Below are positions 17,072-26,000 of a stretch of DNA of 41,542 nucleotides, piece by piece. The notes under the pieces are model-generated. The model did not search any database. It saw only the letters and a list, made by a program, of their open reading frames with translations, and was not told the origin of the DNA. Source of the stretch: UBA4722 sp044221135 (GTDB lineage Bacteria > Pseudomonadota > Gammaproteobacteria > DSM-16500); NCBI GenBank assembly GCA_044221135.1, contig JBGAPT010000015.1, positions 1-41,542 of the forward strand, given 5' to 3'. Numbering within the stretch: the stretch's first letter is position 1; each line of letters starts with the position of its first letter. Both the position numbers and the translations under genes were made by a program.

Positions 17072-17206
17072 TAAGTATAGACTTCGCTAACAAAAAAATG
17101 GTAGATTCTACGACCTAAAATTTTATTTAAATAAGAATAATCTGATGACGCATAAAAAACTAACAAGAAAGGTTATTTCCTTTTTTAAACAATGTAAGGA
17201 GGGTTT

Positions 17207-17488
17207 ATGAATAAGTCACAATTGATAGCCTATATTGCAGAAAAATCTGAATTGGCTATTGCGAAATCAGAGAAAGTGTTAGCTGCCATGTTAAGCGGTA
17301 TTGAAATGACGCTGACAAAAGGGGATGGCGTGTCGCTAGTGGGTTTTGGTAACTTTGGTGTTAAAAAACGTGCTGCGCGTAAAGTACGTAATCCGCAAAC
17401 AGGACAAGAAATGCAAATTAAAGCGGCAGTCGTGCCTTACTTTAAAGCAGGTAAAGCCCTCAAAGAAGAAGTGGATACTAAAAAATAA
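17207..17488 (+). CDS. HU-family histone-like DNA-binding protein
   Basis: 93 residues, the normal HU length. MNKSQLIAYIAEKSELAIAK forms the helical dimer base. VSLVGFGNFGVKKRAARKVR leads to the DNA-binding arm with RNPQTGQEMQIKAA, then VPYFKAGKALKEEV. The RNPxTG arm tip with its intercalating proline is intact. HU bends and compacts DNA and supports replication and recombination. AAGGAGGG lies 4 bases before the ATG. It is followed by the fis-like gene on the same strand after 164 bases with no terminator between, so the two may be co-transcribed. HU and IHF cannot always be separated by eye; the sequence is more HU-like. Confidence 0.93.
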   Translation: MNKSQLIAYIAEKSELAIAKSEKVLAAMLSGIEMTLTKGDGVSLVGFGNFGVKKRAARKVRNPQTGQEMQIKAAVVPYFKAGKALKEEVDTKK

Positions 17489-17652
17489 TCTGCCTTGAAA
17501 AAGAACATGCCCTATATTGAATTTAAATGATAGAGATAGGTAGAATTTCATTAAATGATTTGATAAGATGCAGGCCAACATGCAAATGTTAAGAGAAACA
17601 ATAAGATTAAATCTAGGGAATCAAAAAATCTACCGTTAAAGGGAGTTTATTT

Positions 17653-17919
17653 ATGAGTGAAAATACAACATTATTAGAAACTTTAAACAGCATTACGTTG
17701 AAACAAGCTGTTAAAGACACCTTGCGAAATTATTTTACCAATATTGGCACCGAGCAACCCGTTGATTTTTACTCTATCTTGTTGGAAGAAATTGAACGCC
17801 CTTTGCTTGAAGTGCTAATCAACCATACGCACTATAACCAAGTTCGAATGGCTCAGATACTGGGTATTTCACGCGGAACGTTGCGTAAGAAATTAAAGCA
17901 GTATGGGATGTTGGACTAA
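17653..17919 (+). CDS. fis: Fis-family DNA-binding protein
   Basis: 88 residues. The N-terminal half (SITLKQAVKDTLRNYFTNIG) and the middle (DFYSILLEEIERPLLEVLIN) form the dimer. The C-terminal helix-turn-helix is HTHYNQVRMAQILGISRGTL then RKKLKQYGML, nearly the Fis consensus. Fis is a nucleoid protein controlling rRNA, virulence and recombination sites. A ribosome site GGGAG lies 7 bases from the ATG. In enterics fis follows dusB; here it stands beside HU, and a clear terminator follows. Confidence 0.95.
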   Translation: MSENTTLLETLNSITLKQAVKDTLRNYFTNIGTEQPVDFYSILLEEIERPLLEVLINHTHYNQVRMAQILGISRGTLRKKLKQYGMLD

Positions 17920-17952
17920 ACTGTTGGTCTAGCAGTACCTCATCTATCGTAG

Positions 17953-17981
17953 ACAGGCATGTTGTGTGCCTGTTTTTTTTT
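17953..17981 (+). terminator. Rho-independent terminator after fis
   Basis: ACAGGCA (17953-17959), a 7-base loop, TGCCTGT (17967-17973), then an uninterrupted run of T to 17981. It lies 34 bases after the fis stop codon. Confidence 0.93.
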
Positions 17982-18037
17982 CGTGGGTTGTTAGAGGCCT
18001 ACGAACCAGCTACAGCGAGCCCACAGAGTTATTGAAA

Positions 18038-18405
18038 TTCGTTTTTACGCGAGGCTGCTACGGTGGGCCCCTTCCCCCACTGGGGGAAGGGAGGGAAGGG
18101 GGGAAGTTAAAAGTTATTTATTTACATTTTAATATTTGTAGAGTTAATAAATAAAAAACTTCTGAATTTCTTATTCTTGGTAAGATAAAAAAGTGATGAG
18201 GACCCCGGGTGCAACAACCCGCGAGATCGTGCCCTGGTTCCAAAGGTAGATGCCCTGTGTGCCAAGAAAGTAATTGAGAATGTAGCTGAAGGCGATGTGG
18301 TCCTGAGATGTGGATGTAAGTTGAAATAAATATTTTTATTCCCCCTTCCCTACCTTCCCCCTGTGGGGGGAAGGGGCTTACGAAGTAGCTTCGCGTAAAA
18401 ATGAA
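18038..18405. repeat. CCCCTTCCC / TTTTTACGCG inverted-repeat element (about 370 bp)
   Basis: The left arm 18038-18104 (TTCGTTTTTACGCGAGGCTG then GGGCCCCTTCCCCCACTGGG) pairs with the reverse complement at 18341-18405 (CCCCCTTCCCTACC to CTTCGCGTAAAAATGAA), about 65 bp with some mismatches. Each arm also holds an internal CCCCTTCCCC-GGGGAAGGGG hairpin. The central 236 bp is AT-rich except for an ORF fragment (separate entry). A half copy follows the adhesin gene at 38030-38086. Confidence 0.85.
18195..18329 (+). pseudogene. Start-less ORF fragment inside the inverted repeat (possible cargo remnant)
   Basis: 44 codons open to TAA at 18327-18329: DEDPGCNNPRDRALVPK then VDALCAKKVIENVAEGDVVL and RCGCKLK. 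An in-frame stop lies just upstream (18186) and no ATG, GTG or TTG start occurs before the coding-looking part. The composition (balanced, four Cys, richer in GC than the DNA around it) looks like real protein. I do not recognise it. Confidence 0.4.
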
Positions 18406-18459
18406 TTATTCAACCCCCGCAGCGGGAAGGGGCCTACTGTTAACAGGATCTTTAAATTC

Positions 18460-19533
18460 ATGCCAAACCCCATCACCCTAAAACAAAAAATCGGACAAAT
18501 GATCATCGCGGGTTTTAAAGGCACAACACTGACAGCAGAGGATCCTATTGTTCAATCTATTAAAGCGCAACACTTAGGCGGTGTTATTTTATTTGATCAT
18601 GATTATCAGGCCAATACAGAAGGCCGTAATATTCAATCTCCTCAACAAGTCAAAGCGTTGACACAACAATTACAAACTTATGCAATGGCTGCAGCAAAAG
18701 ATAAGAAAAATGATTTATCACATTTAATCATTAGCATTGATTATGAAGGCGGCAGAGTCAATCGTTTAAAAGAAAAGTATGGTTTCCCTCCGACAAAATC
18801 AGCTGCTGATATTGGTAAAGGGACTTTTGAAGATGCCCAGAAAGAAGCAGAACAAATGGCTGTTACACTGCAAGAAATCGGTATTAATCTCAATTTTGCA
18901 CCTGTTCTAGATGTGAATGTTAACCTCAATAATCCTGTGATTGCTAAATTGAATCGCAGCTTTTCAGCAGACCCTAAAAAAGTGAGTGAGTACGCAGCGA
19001 TCTTTGCTAAAACGTATCATGACCATCGGATTTTGTGTGCCTATAAACATTTTCCAGGACATGGCAGCTCAGCGGAAGATACACATAGTAGTCCTTTTGT
19101 GGATGTTACCGAGACTTGGAAATCGTATGAGCTGGATCCTTATCAAGCGTTATTTGAAAAAGCGGATAGCTGCGCGATGGTGATGACGGCGCATGTTGTG
19201 AATAGAAATTATGATAGTAAACCTGCGACGCTTTCTGCCTCGATTATCAATGATTTATTGCGTCATACATTACACTTCAAAGGCGTTGTTGTGACGGATG
19301 ATATGCAAATGAAAGCCATCTCAGAGCAGTATGGCTTAGCGGACGCGGTTACACTCGCTGTGAATGCGGGCGCTGACATGCTGATTTTTGGAAATCAATT
19401 GGTTGCAACGCCGCAAGATCCAGAAGATATTGTTGATATTATCTATGAGGGTGTGATGTCAGGCCAAATTTCAGAGAAACGGATTGATGAAGCGTATGAG
19501 CGGATTAGGGTGTTGAAGGCGTTTGTTCAGTAA
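18460..19533 (+). CDS. nagZ: Beta-N-acetylhexosaminidase NagZ (GH3)
   Basis: 357 residues, normal for NagZ. It removes N-acetylglucosamine from anhydromuropeptides during cytosolic cell-wall recycling. GH3 signatures: LKQKIGQMIIAGFKGTTL (N-terminus), LGGVILFDHDYQ, ISIDYEGGRVNRL (substrate pocket), the catalytic loop YKHFPGHGSSAEDTHSS (about 193-210) with the general-acid histidine, MVMTAHVVNRNYD, and nucleophile Asp in VVTDDMQM (about 279). There is no signal peptide, as expected for a cytosolic enzyme. A weak AGGA lies about 11 bases before the ATG. It probably has its own promoter downstream of the inverted-repeat element. It goes functionally with the L,D-transpeptidase in the same window, though not adjacent. 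Confidence 0.93.
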   Translation: MPNPITLKQKIGQMIIAGFKGTTLTAEDPIVQSIKAQHLGGVILFDHDYQANTEGRNIQSPQQVKALTQQLQTYAMAAAKDKKNDLSHLIISIDYEGGRVNRLKEKYGFPPTKSAADIGKGTFEDAQKEAEQMAVTLQEIGINLNFAPVLDVNVNLNNPVIAKLNRSFSADPKKVSEYAAIFAKTYHDHRILCAYKHFPGHGSSAEDTHSSPFVDVTETWKSYELDPYQALFEKADSCAMVMTAHVVNRNYDSKPATLSASIINDLLRHTLHFKGVVVTDDMQMKAISEQYGLADAVTLAVNAGADMLIFGNQLVATPQDPEDIVDIIYEGVMSGQISEKRIDEAYERIRVLKAFVQ

Positions 19534-19565
19534 GGTTATTTTCTATAGCGCTGCTTTATATAAAA

Positions 19566-19936
19566 ACCGTCATTGCGAGCTAGCTACCAAAATTTAGTAT
19601 ATATTTATAGCCAATTCAGTGTCATCCTCGCGAAAGCGGGGACCCATCTTGCAAGTACCATCAAACAATAATTAGTACAATTGAAATTGAATTATCAAGA
19701 AATAAGGTAGTTAAAGAGACAAGTCATGATGGGTCCCCGCTTTCGCGGGGATGACATAAGGGAGAGCAGGAATGACATAGTACATGTTCTTAAGCTTTGC
19801 TTTCGCTGGATTGCTTCGCTTCGCTCGCAATGACGGTTATACAAAGCAAATTTCATGGGCATAATGCAGCTCACAATGACGGCTGATGTAAAGTAAATTT
19901 CGGGAGAATAGCTCAGCTCGCAATGACGGCCATAAG
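19566..19936. repeat. CCGTCATTGCGAGC repeats bracketing palindromic element copy 7
   Basis: CCGTCATTGCGAGCTAGC occurs near 19568 and its reverse complement (GCTCGCAATGACGG) near 19823, 19868 (as GCTCACAATGACGG) and 19916. The right-hand copies form an imperfect tandem of about 46-48 bp with AAAGCAAATTTC / AAAGTAAATTTC in each. The first right copy has the GCTGGATTGCTTCGCTTCGC extension typical of a common proteobacterial dispersed repeat. The whole set encloses element copy 7, so one repeat family is nested in another. Confidence 0.8.
19620..19756. repeat. Palindromic element copy 7 (orientation B)
   Basis: The core has standard ends (TGTCATCCTCGCGAAAGCGG with one substitution; CGCGGGGATGACA). 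The flanks have almost no tip arrays (one unit to the right, GAGAGCAGGAATGACATAG), in contrast to most other copies. Confidence 0.92.
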
Positions 19937-20027
19937 GTATGCTATTTCCTGATTTTTTTAACAATGCCTTCTGCGGAGGTGCTCTAAGCAGTATATTGAT
20001 CAGCTTTGTTATATACAGAAATTCTAT

Positions 20028-20804
20028 TTACATAGATCGAGCAGGTATATTATTTTTTATGTTTTGATTATCTTGGCCAGAATCATACGGCTCATCTATT
20101 TCTGGTTTAGAATGTGTATTATTGTCTGCGTAGAGACTCTCGTCATGTTCAGCGCAGTCTTGATGTGTCATGCTGGCTTGTATAGAGAGTGTTAATTCAG
20201 GTTTTGCAGTTTGTAAGGGAGATTCTTCATCTTTTTCGTTGATTGCGAGTGCTGTAAATATTTTCTTGGTTGAGGAGTCAAGTGCGTTTTCTTCATCTAT
20301 GATTCTTTTTACATTCGTAACTTTCTTCTTCTTTCGATCATTTTCCAGGATAGCTGTTAATGGAATACTGTTTGCAAGCGTATCTTCTAGTTCTTTTATT
20401 TTATCTAATTTTAATTTTATTAACTCTTTTTGTTTTTCTAATTCATTCTCCATCAACTTTAGGTATTCTATCCATACATTACTATTTAATAAATATTTTT
20501 TATTTTTTTCGTTATAATCATACATCATCTTATTAAATAAATATTCTTGAAGTTTTAATTGTTCAGATAACCTATCATTGAATTCTTCTGCTAATTTTTC
20601 TTTTTGTAATAATGCAATGTTAAATTGTCTGCGTTTTTCTAGGCGTTTTTTTTTAAATAAGGTTTGTTCGTGCGTGATTTCTTCTTGGTTGATGGCTGTA
20701 TTGAGCAGCGAATGCAGTACTGCGACATAGCTACGTATAGTGACTATGTATAAGATACCTAGTAGCATTTGTTCTAGCATTATGTAAGGATGACGATTTT
20801 TCAA
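20028..20804 (-). CDS. Membrane-anchored coiled-coil protein, unknown
   Basis: 258 residues starting at TTG 20804, which has AGAGG six bases upstream; the ATG at 20780 has none. A hydrophobic N-terminal segment (about 9-35, MLEQMLLGILYIVTIRSYVAV) could anchor it. From about 45 to 150 it is strongly charged with heptad character (KKKRLEKRRQFNIALLQKEK, ENELEKQKELIKLKLDKIKE), a predicted coiled coil. The C-terminal 100 residues are acidic and polar (NEKDEESPLQ, EIDEPYDSGQDNQ) and likely disordered. I do not recognise a family. It stands alone, divergent from the FMN reductase and convergent with nagZ. Confidence 0.7.
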   Translation of the reverse strand: MKNRHPYIMLEQMLLGILYIVTIRSYVAVLHSLLNTAINQEEITHEQTLFKKKRLEKRRQFNIALLQKEKLAEEFNDRLSEQLKLQEYLFNKMMYDYNEKNKKYLLNSNVWIEYLKLMENELEKQKELIKLKLDKIKELEDTLANSIPLTAILENDRKKKKVTNVKRIIDEENALDSSTKKIFTALAINEKDEESPLQTAKPELTLSIQASMTHQDCAEHDESLYADNNTHSKPEIDEPYDSGQDNQNIKNNIPARSM

Positions 20805-21063
20805 TTCGCACCTCTGCTTTACATTAGCTAATTTGTAACGCTATCTATTCCGCCTCGTGATTTTTATTTTAAGTACAGATCTATTATTATAATCGTAAAT
20901 CAAAATTTAAGGTTTAATTATAAATTTAACGTATTCAAGGGATTGCATTAATATAGGGTAATTACTAATTATTCGGTGGTTATCACTATGGTTGTTGTAA
21001 ATGTGTTTTGTGCGCTGAGATATGTCTGAAAATTTTTCTGTTATTTTAATAATTTTTATGTAG

Positions 21064-21364
21064 TTTAAAGTTGCTGCTCTCACTGTGTCATCTCCGTCTC
21101 CACCTTGTCAATCCCCGCTTCCACTTTGTCATCCCGCCTCCACTTTGTCATCCCCGCGAAGGCGGGGACCCATCATGACTTTTCTCTTTAACTATCTTAT
21201 TTCTTGATAATTCAATTTTCATAGTACTGATTTATCGTTTGAGGGTATTTGCTGAATGGGTCCCCGCCTTCGCGGGGATGACAAAATGGAAGCAGGGATA
21301 ACAAAGTGGAGGCAGGGATGACAAAGTGGAGACGGAGATGACACAGTGAGAGCAGCAACTTTAA
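21064..21364. repeat. Palindromic element copy 8 with fully mirrored arms (about 300 bp)
   Basis: The core 21146-21283 (orientation A) is centred exactly in a palindrome. The left end TTTAAAGTTGCTGCTCTCAC is matched at the right by GTGAGAGCAGCAACTTTAA (apart from one base). The next units (CTGTGTCATCTCCGTCTCCAC and GTGGAGACGGAGATGACACAG) are perfect complements, followed by further CCACTTTGTCATCCC / GGGATGACAAAGTGG pairs. Ordinary flanking DNA has been drawn into the symmetry. The 650-bp gap around it holds nothing else recognisable. Confidence 0.95.
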
Positions 21365-21461
21365 CTATAGAGATTTTTTAACATTCCAGTTAAAATAATA
21401 TTTTCTACGTCAGAATCAAAAAAACTCGGATTACTATGGATAGTATTAAAGGAAAATGAAT

Positions 21462-22016
21462 ATGCTTAAAATCGCAGTGATTGTCGGCAGTCTTCGTAAA
21501 GAATCATTCAATAAAAAATTGGTCCAGGCATTAGACAAATTAAATCATCCGCTTTTAACATTCACTATTCTTGATTTGCATGACATACCTTTATATAACC
21601 AGGATAATGAAAGTACTTTGCCTGCTGTCGTCGCTCATTTAAAAAAAGAAATTGAACAGTCAGACGGTGTTTTGTTTGTCACGCCTGAATACAATCGTTC
21701 GATTCCAGGCATGTTAAAAAATGTGATTGATTGGGGCTCTAGACCGTATGGTAAAAATTCCTGGGCGAATAAACCAACGGCTATTATTGGCACCAGTCCA
21801 GGCAGTGTGGGGACTGCCGTTGCGCAAACGCATTTGCGTAGTATTTTAGTTGCGATTGGCGCGATAGTCTTAGGGCAGCCTGAAGTGTATATTGTTTATA
21901 AAGATGAATTGATTGATGCTAACTATAGTATTACAAATGAAGGCACTGCAAAATTTCTGCAAGGGTTTTTGGATACGTTTAGTCAGTGGGTTGAGTGGCA
22001 TGAGCGGAAAAAATAA
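21462..22016 (+). CDS. NAD(P)H-dependent FMN reductase (flavodoxin-like)
   Basis: 184 residues from ATG 21462 (MLKIAVIVGSLRKESFN). AAAGGA is well spaced for this ATG and too close for the one at 21456. FMN_red family: the phosphate-binding loop VGSLRKESFNKKL (about 8-20), then VLFVTPEYNRSIPGMLKNVI (about 70-90; the PEYN-S-PG-LKN-DW pattern is the family hallmark), then IIGTSPGSVGTAVAQTHLR. Enzymes of this group reduce FMN, quinones, chromate or azo dyes in the cytosol. The exact substrate cannot be read from sequence. It stands alone between two palindromic elements. Confidence 0.9.
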   Translation: MLKIAVIVGSLRKESFNKKLVQALDKLNHPLLTFTILDLHDIPLYNQDNESTLPAVVAHLKKEIEQSDGVLFVTPEYNRSIPGMLKNVIDWGSRPYGKNSWANKPTAIIGTSPGSVGTAVAQTHLRSILVAIGAIVLGQPEVYIVYKDELIDANYSITNEGTAKFLQGFLDTFSQWVEWHERKK

Positions 22017-22252
22017 TTAAGAAAAGGGCAGCTGAATAATTGAGTCGCCCTGCGCAATCTTGAGTGGCAAGATTTATTTTTATCCTGCTGGTTATTTTTA
22101 CAGTATCAGAAAAGACGGGTATCCACGGAGTGTGCCATTGCTCGCGATCACCACTGTGCTATGCTTGTGATTACAACTGTGCCATCCCCACCCACTCTGT
22201 CATCCCCTGCCAACGCTGTCATCCCTGCCCACGCTGTCATTGCCGCCCACTC

Positions 22253-22389
22253 TGTCATCCCCGCGAAAGCGGGGACCCATCATGACTTGTCTCTCTACCT
22301 ACTTTATTTCTTAATAATTTAATTTCTATTGTACTAATTATTGTTTGGTGGCATTTGCATAATGGGTCCCCGCTTTCGCGGGGATGACA
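22253..22389. repeat. Palindromic element copy 9 (orientation A), left bracket of the GIY-YIG gene
   Basis: The core has perfect standard ends. The interior (ACTTTATTTCTTAATAATTT, GTTTGGTGGCATTTGC) is nearly identical to the reverse complement of copy 10 and differs from other copies. Left-flank tips (22185-22252) read CTGTCATCCCTGCCCACG-like. The right flank (22390-22430) GACAGCGTGGGCG to GGGAACCCATTCA is mirrored at 22759-22796. Confidence 0.94.
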
Positions 22390-22463
22390 GCGTGGGCGAA
22401 AATGACATAGTACGCGGGAACCCATTCACTCCTTTAATCAAAACATCATAGGAAGTTGATATC

Positions 22464-22757
22464 ATGTTATATAAAAATTATTATGTTTATATCGTATCAA
22501 GTAAAAAATACGGGACTTTATATACAGGCATAACAAATAATTTGGTAAGACGTATTTATGAACATAAAGAAAGTTTGTTAGGTGGGTTCACTAAAAAATA
22601 TAAAATTTATCATCTTGTTTATTATGAAATTCACGGGGATGTTCGTGAAGCGATTTTGCGAGAAAAACAAATTAAAAAATGGAATCGTGATTGGAAAATT
22701 AGCTTAATTGAGAAAGATAATCCACAATGGTTCGATCTTTATTATGAAATAATTTGA
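22464..22757 (+). CDS. Small GIY-YIG endonuclease (YhbQ/UPF0213-like)
   Basis: 97 residues, the whole GIY-YIG domain. The first motif is YYVYIVSS then YGTLYTGITNNLVRRIYEHK (GIY as VYI and YIG as YTG, with the conserved Arg and the His in EHK), followed by GGFTKKYKIYHLVYYEI and the metal-binding Glu in REAILREKQIKKWNRDWK, ending NPQWFDLYYEI. Single-domain members of this type are DNA nucleases of poorly known function. A ribosome site AGGAAG lies 7 bases before the ATG. The gene is enclosed between palindromic element copies 9 and 10 in opposite orientation, with 74 bases on its left and 39 on its right. The reading frame is intact, so it may be functional and linked to the elements. Confidence 0.92.
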   Translation: MLYKNYYVYIVSSKKYGTLYTGITNNLVRRIYEHKESLLGGFTKKYKIYHLVYYEIHGDVREAILREKQIKKWNRDWKISLIEKDNPQWFDLYYEII

Positions 22758-22796
22758 TGAATGGGTTCCTGCTCACTCTGTCATCACCGCCCACGC

Positions 22797-22933
22797 TGTC
22801 ATCCCCGCGAAAGCGGGGACCCATCATGCAAATGCCACCAAACAATAATTAGTACAATAGAAATTAAATTATTAAGAAATAAAGTAGGTAAAGAGACAAG
22901 TCATGATGGGTCCCCGCTTTCGCGGGGATGACA
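22797..22933. repeat. Palindromic element copy 10 (orientation B), right bracket of the GIY-YIG gene
   Basis: The core is the reverse complement of copy 9 with about one to three mismatches. The left flank CACTCTGTCATCACCGCCC mirrors the right flank of copy 9. The right flank (22934-23030) has five tip units (CAGCGTGGGCGGCGATGACA, CAGAGTGGGTAGCGATGACA and similar). Confidence 0.94.
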
Positions 22934-23073
22934 GCGTGGGCGGCAATGCCAGAGTAAACAGCAAAAATGCCAGCGTGGGCGGCGATGACAGAGTGGGTAG
23001 CGATGACAGAGTGAGCGGCGATGATGCGCACGGTAGCAGATTTTGTGAGGATAACTTAGCATTTGAGGATTAA

Positions 23074-26000
23074 TTAATGAGGATGAGGGTTCTCTTTATT
23101 ATTAGGTGCGCGCTCCATTATTTTTTTCTCTAACAATAATCTGATTGAACTCAAATGAACAGGCCATTTTTCGCCATAATTTTTTGAAATAAGGTCTTTT
23201 AATTGTTGACTTTGATTGGGTGATATCGGGAATTTTTGGTTTTTATTAGGTGACATCGATGATTTTTGATCTTGATCAGGCGACATCGACATGAAATTTT
23301 CTTTTAACTTTTTCAAAAATTCTTTTGCAAACGCTTTATCTGTCAAGCAAGGTACAAAAAGAAATAAATCGTCATCTGAGAGTTGTGTTTGCTTTAGCTT
23401 TTTAATGGCTTGTTCCACTATGTGTTTTAAAAATTCAGGGTTCATGGACAGACTGCTATTTGGAGATAACGTTAATTCCCAATTGTTTTGATTTTGTCTA
23501 AGTATATATCTTTCACGGTATTCAAAAGGATTATTAATTTCTTTCATACCAGACAGGAGAGTTACGGAAGAAGGCTTATAAACATTCTCGATCACTAATA
23601 TACCATCCACTCTATAAACGACTAATGTCGATGGTGACCCTTGTTTATTGACTGCAAAAATGCCTGAAGAAAAAGTAGTACCGAAAAGCAATTGTCCTGA
23701 TTTGAGTGCGCCACCTTGTGCTTCCTGTGCTCCTATTGCAGAGCTTACTGTAAGCAAGGCTTCTGCTTCTTCTGATGATACGTCGAATTCTTCCATCATT
23801 TTTTTTGTATACAGCGTAATATCAATGCTAGCCGCAGAGTGCTCTTCATTAGCCGCAGGGGTTGGTAAATTAAATGGTTTTCTCTCTGGAGTAGACCAAG
23901 CAAGACGATTAATATCTATCATGGCTGATTGACGCGTGAGAGCTGTTTGAATAGCAGCCTGAGTATAGACTATTCCTTGTTTCAGGGAGGATATCAAACT
24001 GATGCGGTCATTTTTTTCTACCTTCTTTTGATTAATTAAACTATCACAATGACTCAAGAAAAAAGCCGGTGTAAAAGGCACTAGAGGATCTTTCGGGTTG
24101 CTCGGTGTAAAAGGCATTTGAAAATCATTCTGATCGCTTGTTGTAGGAGCCAATTCTGTTAACTTACTCAGTTTATGACTCACCTGCGTTAAGGGATTTT
24201 TTTCATATTTGCGTTCTACAGTATAGCCAATAGCACCGGCTACGAAAGCAGTACTACCTAGAGTCGCAAGACCCACTCCAGTTGTTGCAGTCAGTCCGGT
24301 TATACCGGTGAATGTTGCTGCTGTTTCAGCGCTTAAAGCCAGGGCAAGTAAACTGGAACCACCAGTGGCAGGTGCCGTTAACACGGCCAACACACCGACA
24401 AGCAGTAACCCAGCGCCTGCTATCATAAGTAATTCACCCACCATTCCTGCATAGCGATGGCTTTTATCTAATGTTTCTGCGATGGTGATAAGCCTGTAAA
24501 CATCACGAGAATAACGTATAGGATCAGCTCCTGGTCCTTTAACAACACGATTAGCTGTTTCTAGTGCTTCGGTTAATAAATATAAGTCTTCAGGTTTGGT
24601 ATTTTCAGGATGGGGGATATGCTCGGAAAGATATGTTGGCACTGGTCTAGCGTAGAGCTCTAACAAGTGAAAACCTCTTTCACATGTAGTATCAAATTCA
24701 TTTTTCATTTTTTCATATTTTTTAAGAGCCATCTCAGAAGGATTTTTCACCATCGTTTCTAATTGATTTTTATCCAGCTCAGGCTCTTTATTTGTTTCAG
24801 CACTGTCTAAGTAGATCGCTTTATCAGTATCCGCTGAAAATAAGCCTTCACCTTTAGAGGATTTTTTACAACCTAATGATCCTCCGGAAAGATGGGTAGC
24901 CATCTCTGCTGTATTACGGCTTTTTGCACTTGTTTTTTCTACCGCATCGGTATCATCTATGCTATGTCTTGTATAGCATTCTCTTTTAAATTCCTGATCG
25001 GTATATTCTGCTTCTGTTCCTGTTCCGTCTTGGCCACTAGCACAACCGACCAGTTCAATGATATGTTTTTTTCCTGCAATGAAACAAGATAGCTTGGCGA
25101 CTTGGCGGTAACGTTCTGCCTGGTTTAGGTTTTGTCCTTTAGTGTCTATCTCTAGTTTATTTTCAGCATCTTCAGTGGGTAATTTTGCTGAAACTTTCAT
25201 AGAGTAGAATGCGCCTTCAAAATTACAAGCAGCAGCGGTAAAGCCATTTTTGCTTTCAGGATCGTCTTCTGTCACTGCTTTTGAAATGCGAATCATTAAT
25301 TTTTGATTTTCCGAGTCAAACCATTTTGTATCGGTGAGCAAGCAAGTAAAATGAATGCCGAAGTTTTTTTCTTCTTCTTCGGATAAGATACCTTCTTTTT
25401 TAAGCTGCGTTATAACAAATTGACGGACTTGTTCTATATTATGACGCGCAGCTTGTGTTATTCTTGCTTCGGATTCGCCTTTACCAACATAGACAGGTGT
25501 TGCACCGCGTACAAAACGTCGAGTGTCGGCTGGTCTAGCTTTTGCATCTAAAAAAGTATCACGAGTTAGTTCTGAATTTGCCGTGAAAAATACCAGCTCG
25601 CTCGTCGTAAAAAATGTATTCCTGCTGCCATCTAAAAGCGTTTTTCGTGTTTGCGCGGGCCCTGTTCTGTCATCGCTTGCTGCGGATGTTGCAAAATAGC
25701 GATTCGCAATTTGTATACTTTTATTTTGCGCTGTTTGAAAATTTTTTTCTTCATTCGTTGGAAATGCAGTGACGGTTCCCATCTCTCTTAAAATAGATTC
25801 TGTTTGTTCTGGTAATTTTGTTGTAACAGGATCTTGTGTGATTCTGTGTAGGATATGATTGTCTGCATCGTAGGAAACGGTGACTAATGATTTTGCAGGA
25901 TCTATAAATGAAGATAAATTACGGTAGTGGAATAAGAGTTGTTTATAATCTTCTGTAGTGACACAACCCTCGTCTAAATTTGCTTCGTGTAGAATGTGGC

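Noticed and set aside
16270..17093. Several overlapping frames of 63-93 codons
   Set aside because: All lie in elements 5 and 6 and their arrays; the Ser/Leu/Phe-rich repetitive translation follows the repeat period.
17966..18154. 62-codon frame after fis
   Set aside because: It begins in the T run of the terminator and reads through the CCCCTTCCC repeat; no ribosome site.
22064..22285. 73-codon frame after the FMN reductase
   Set aside because: The first half is intergenic DNA without a ribosome site, and the second half reads through the tip array of element 9 (CHPRESGDPS).
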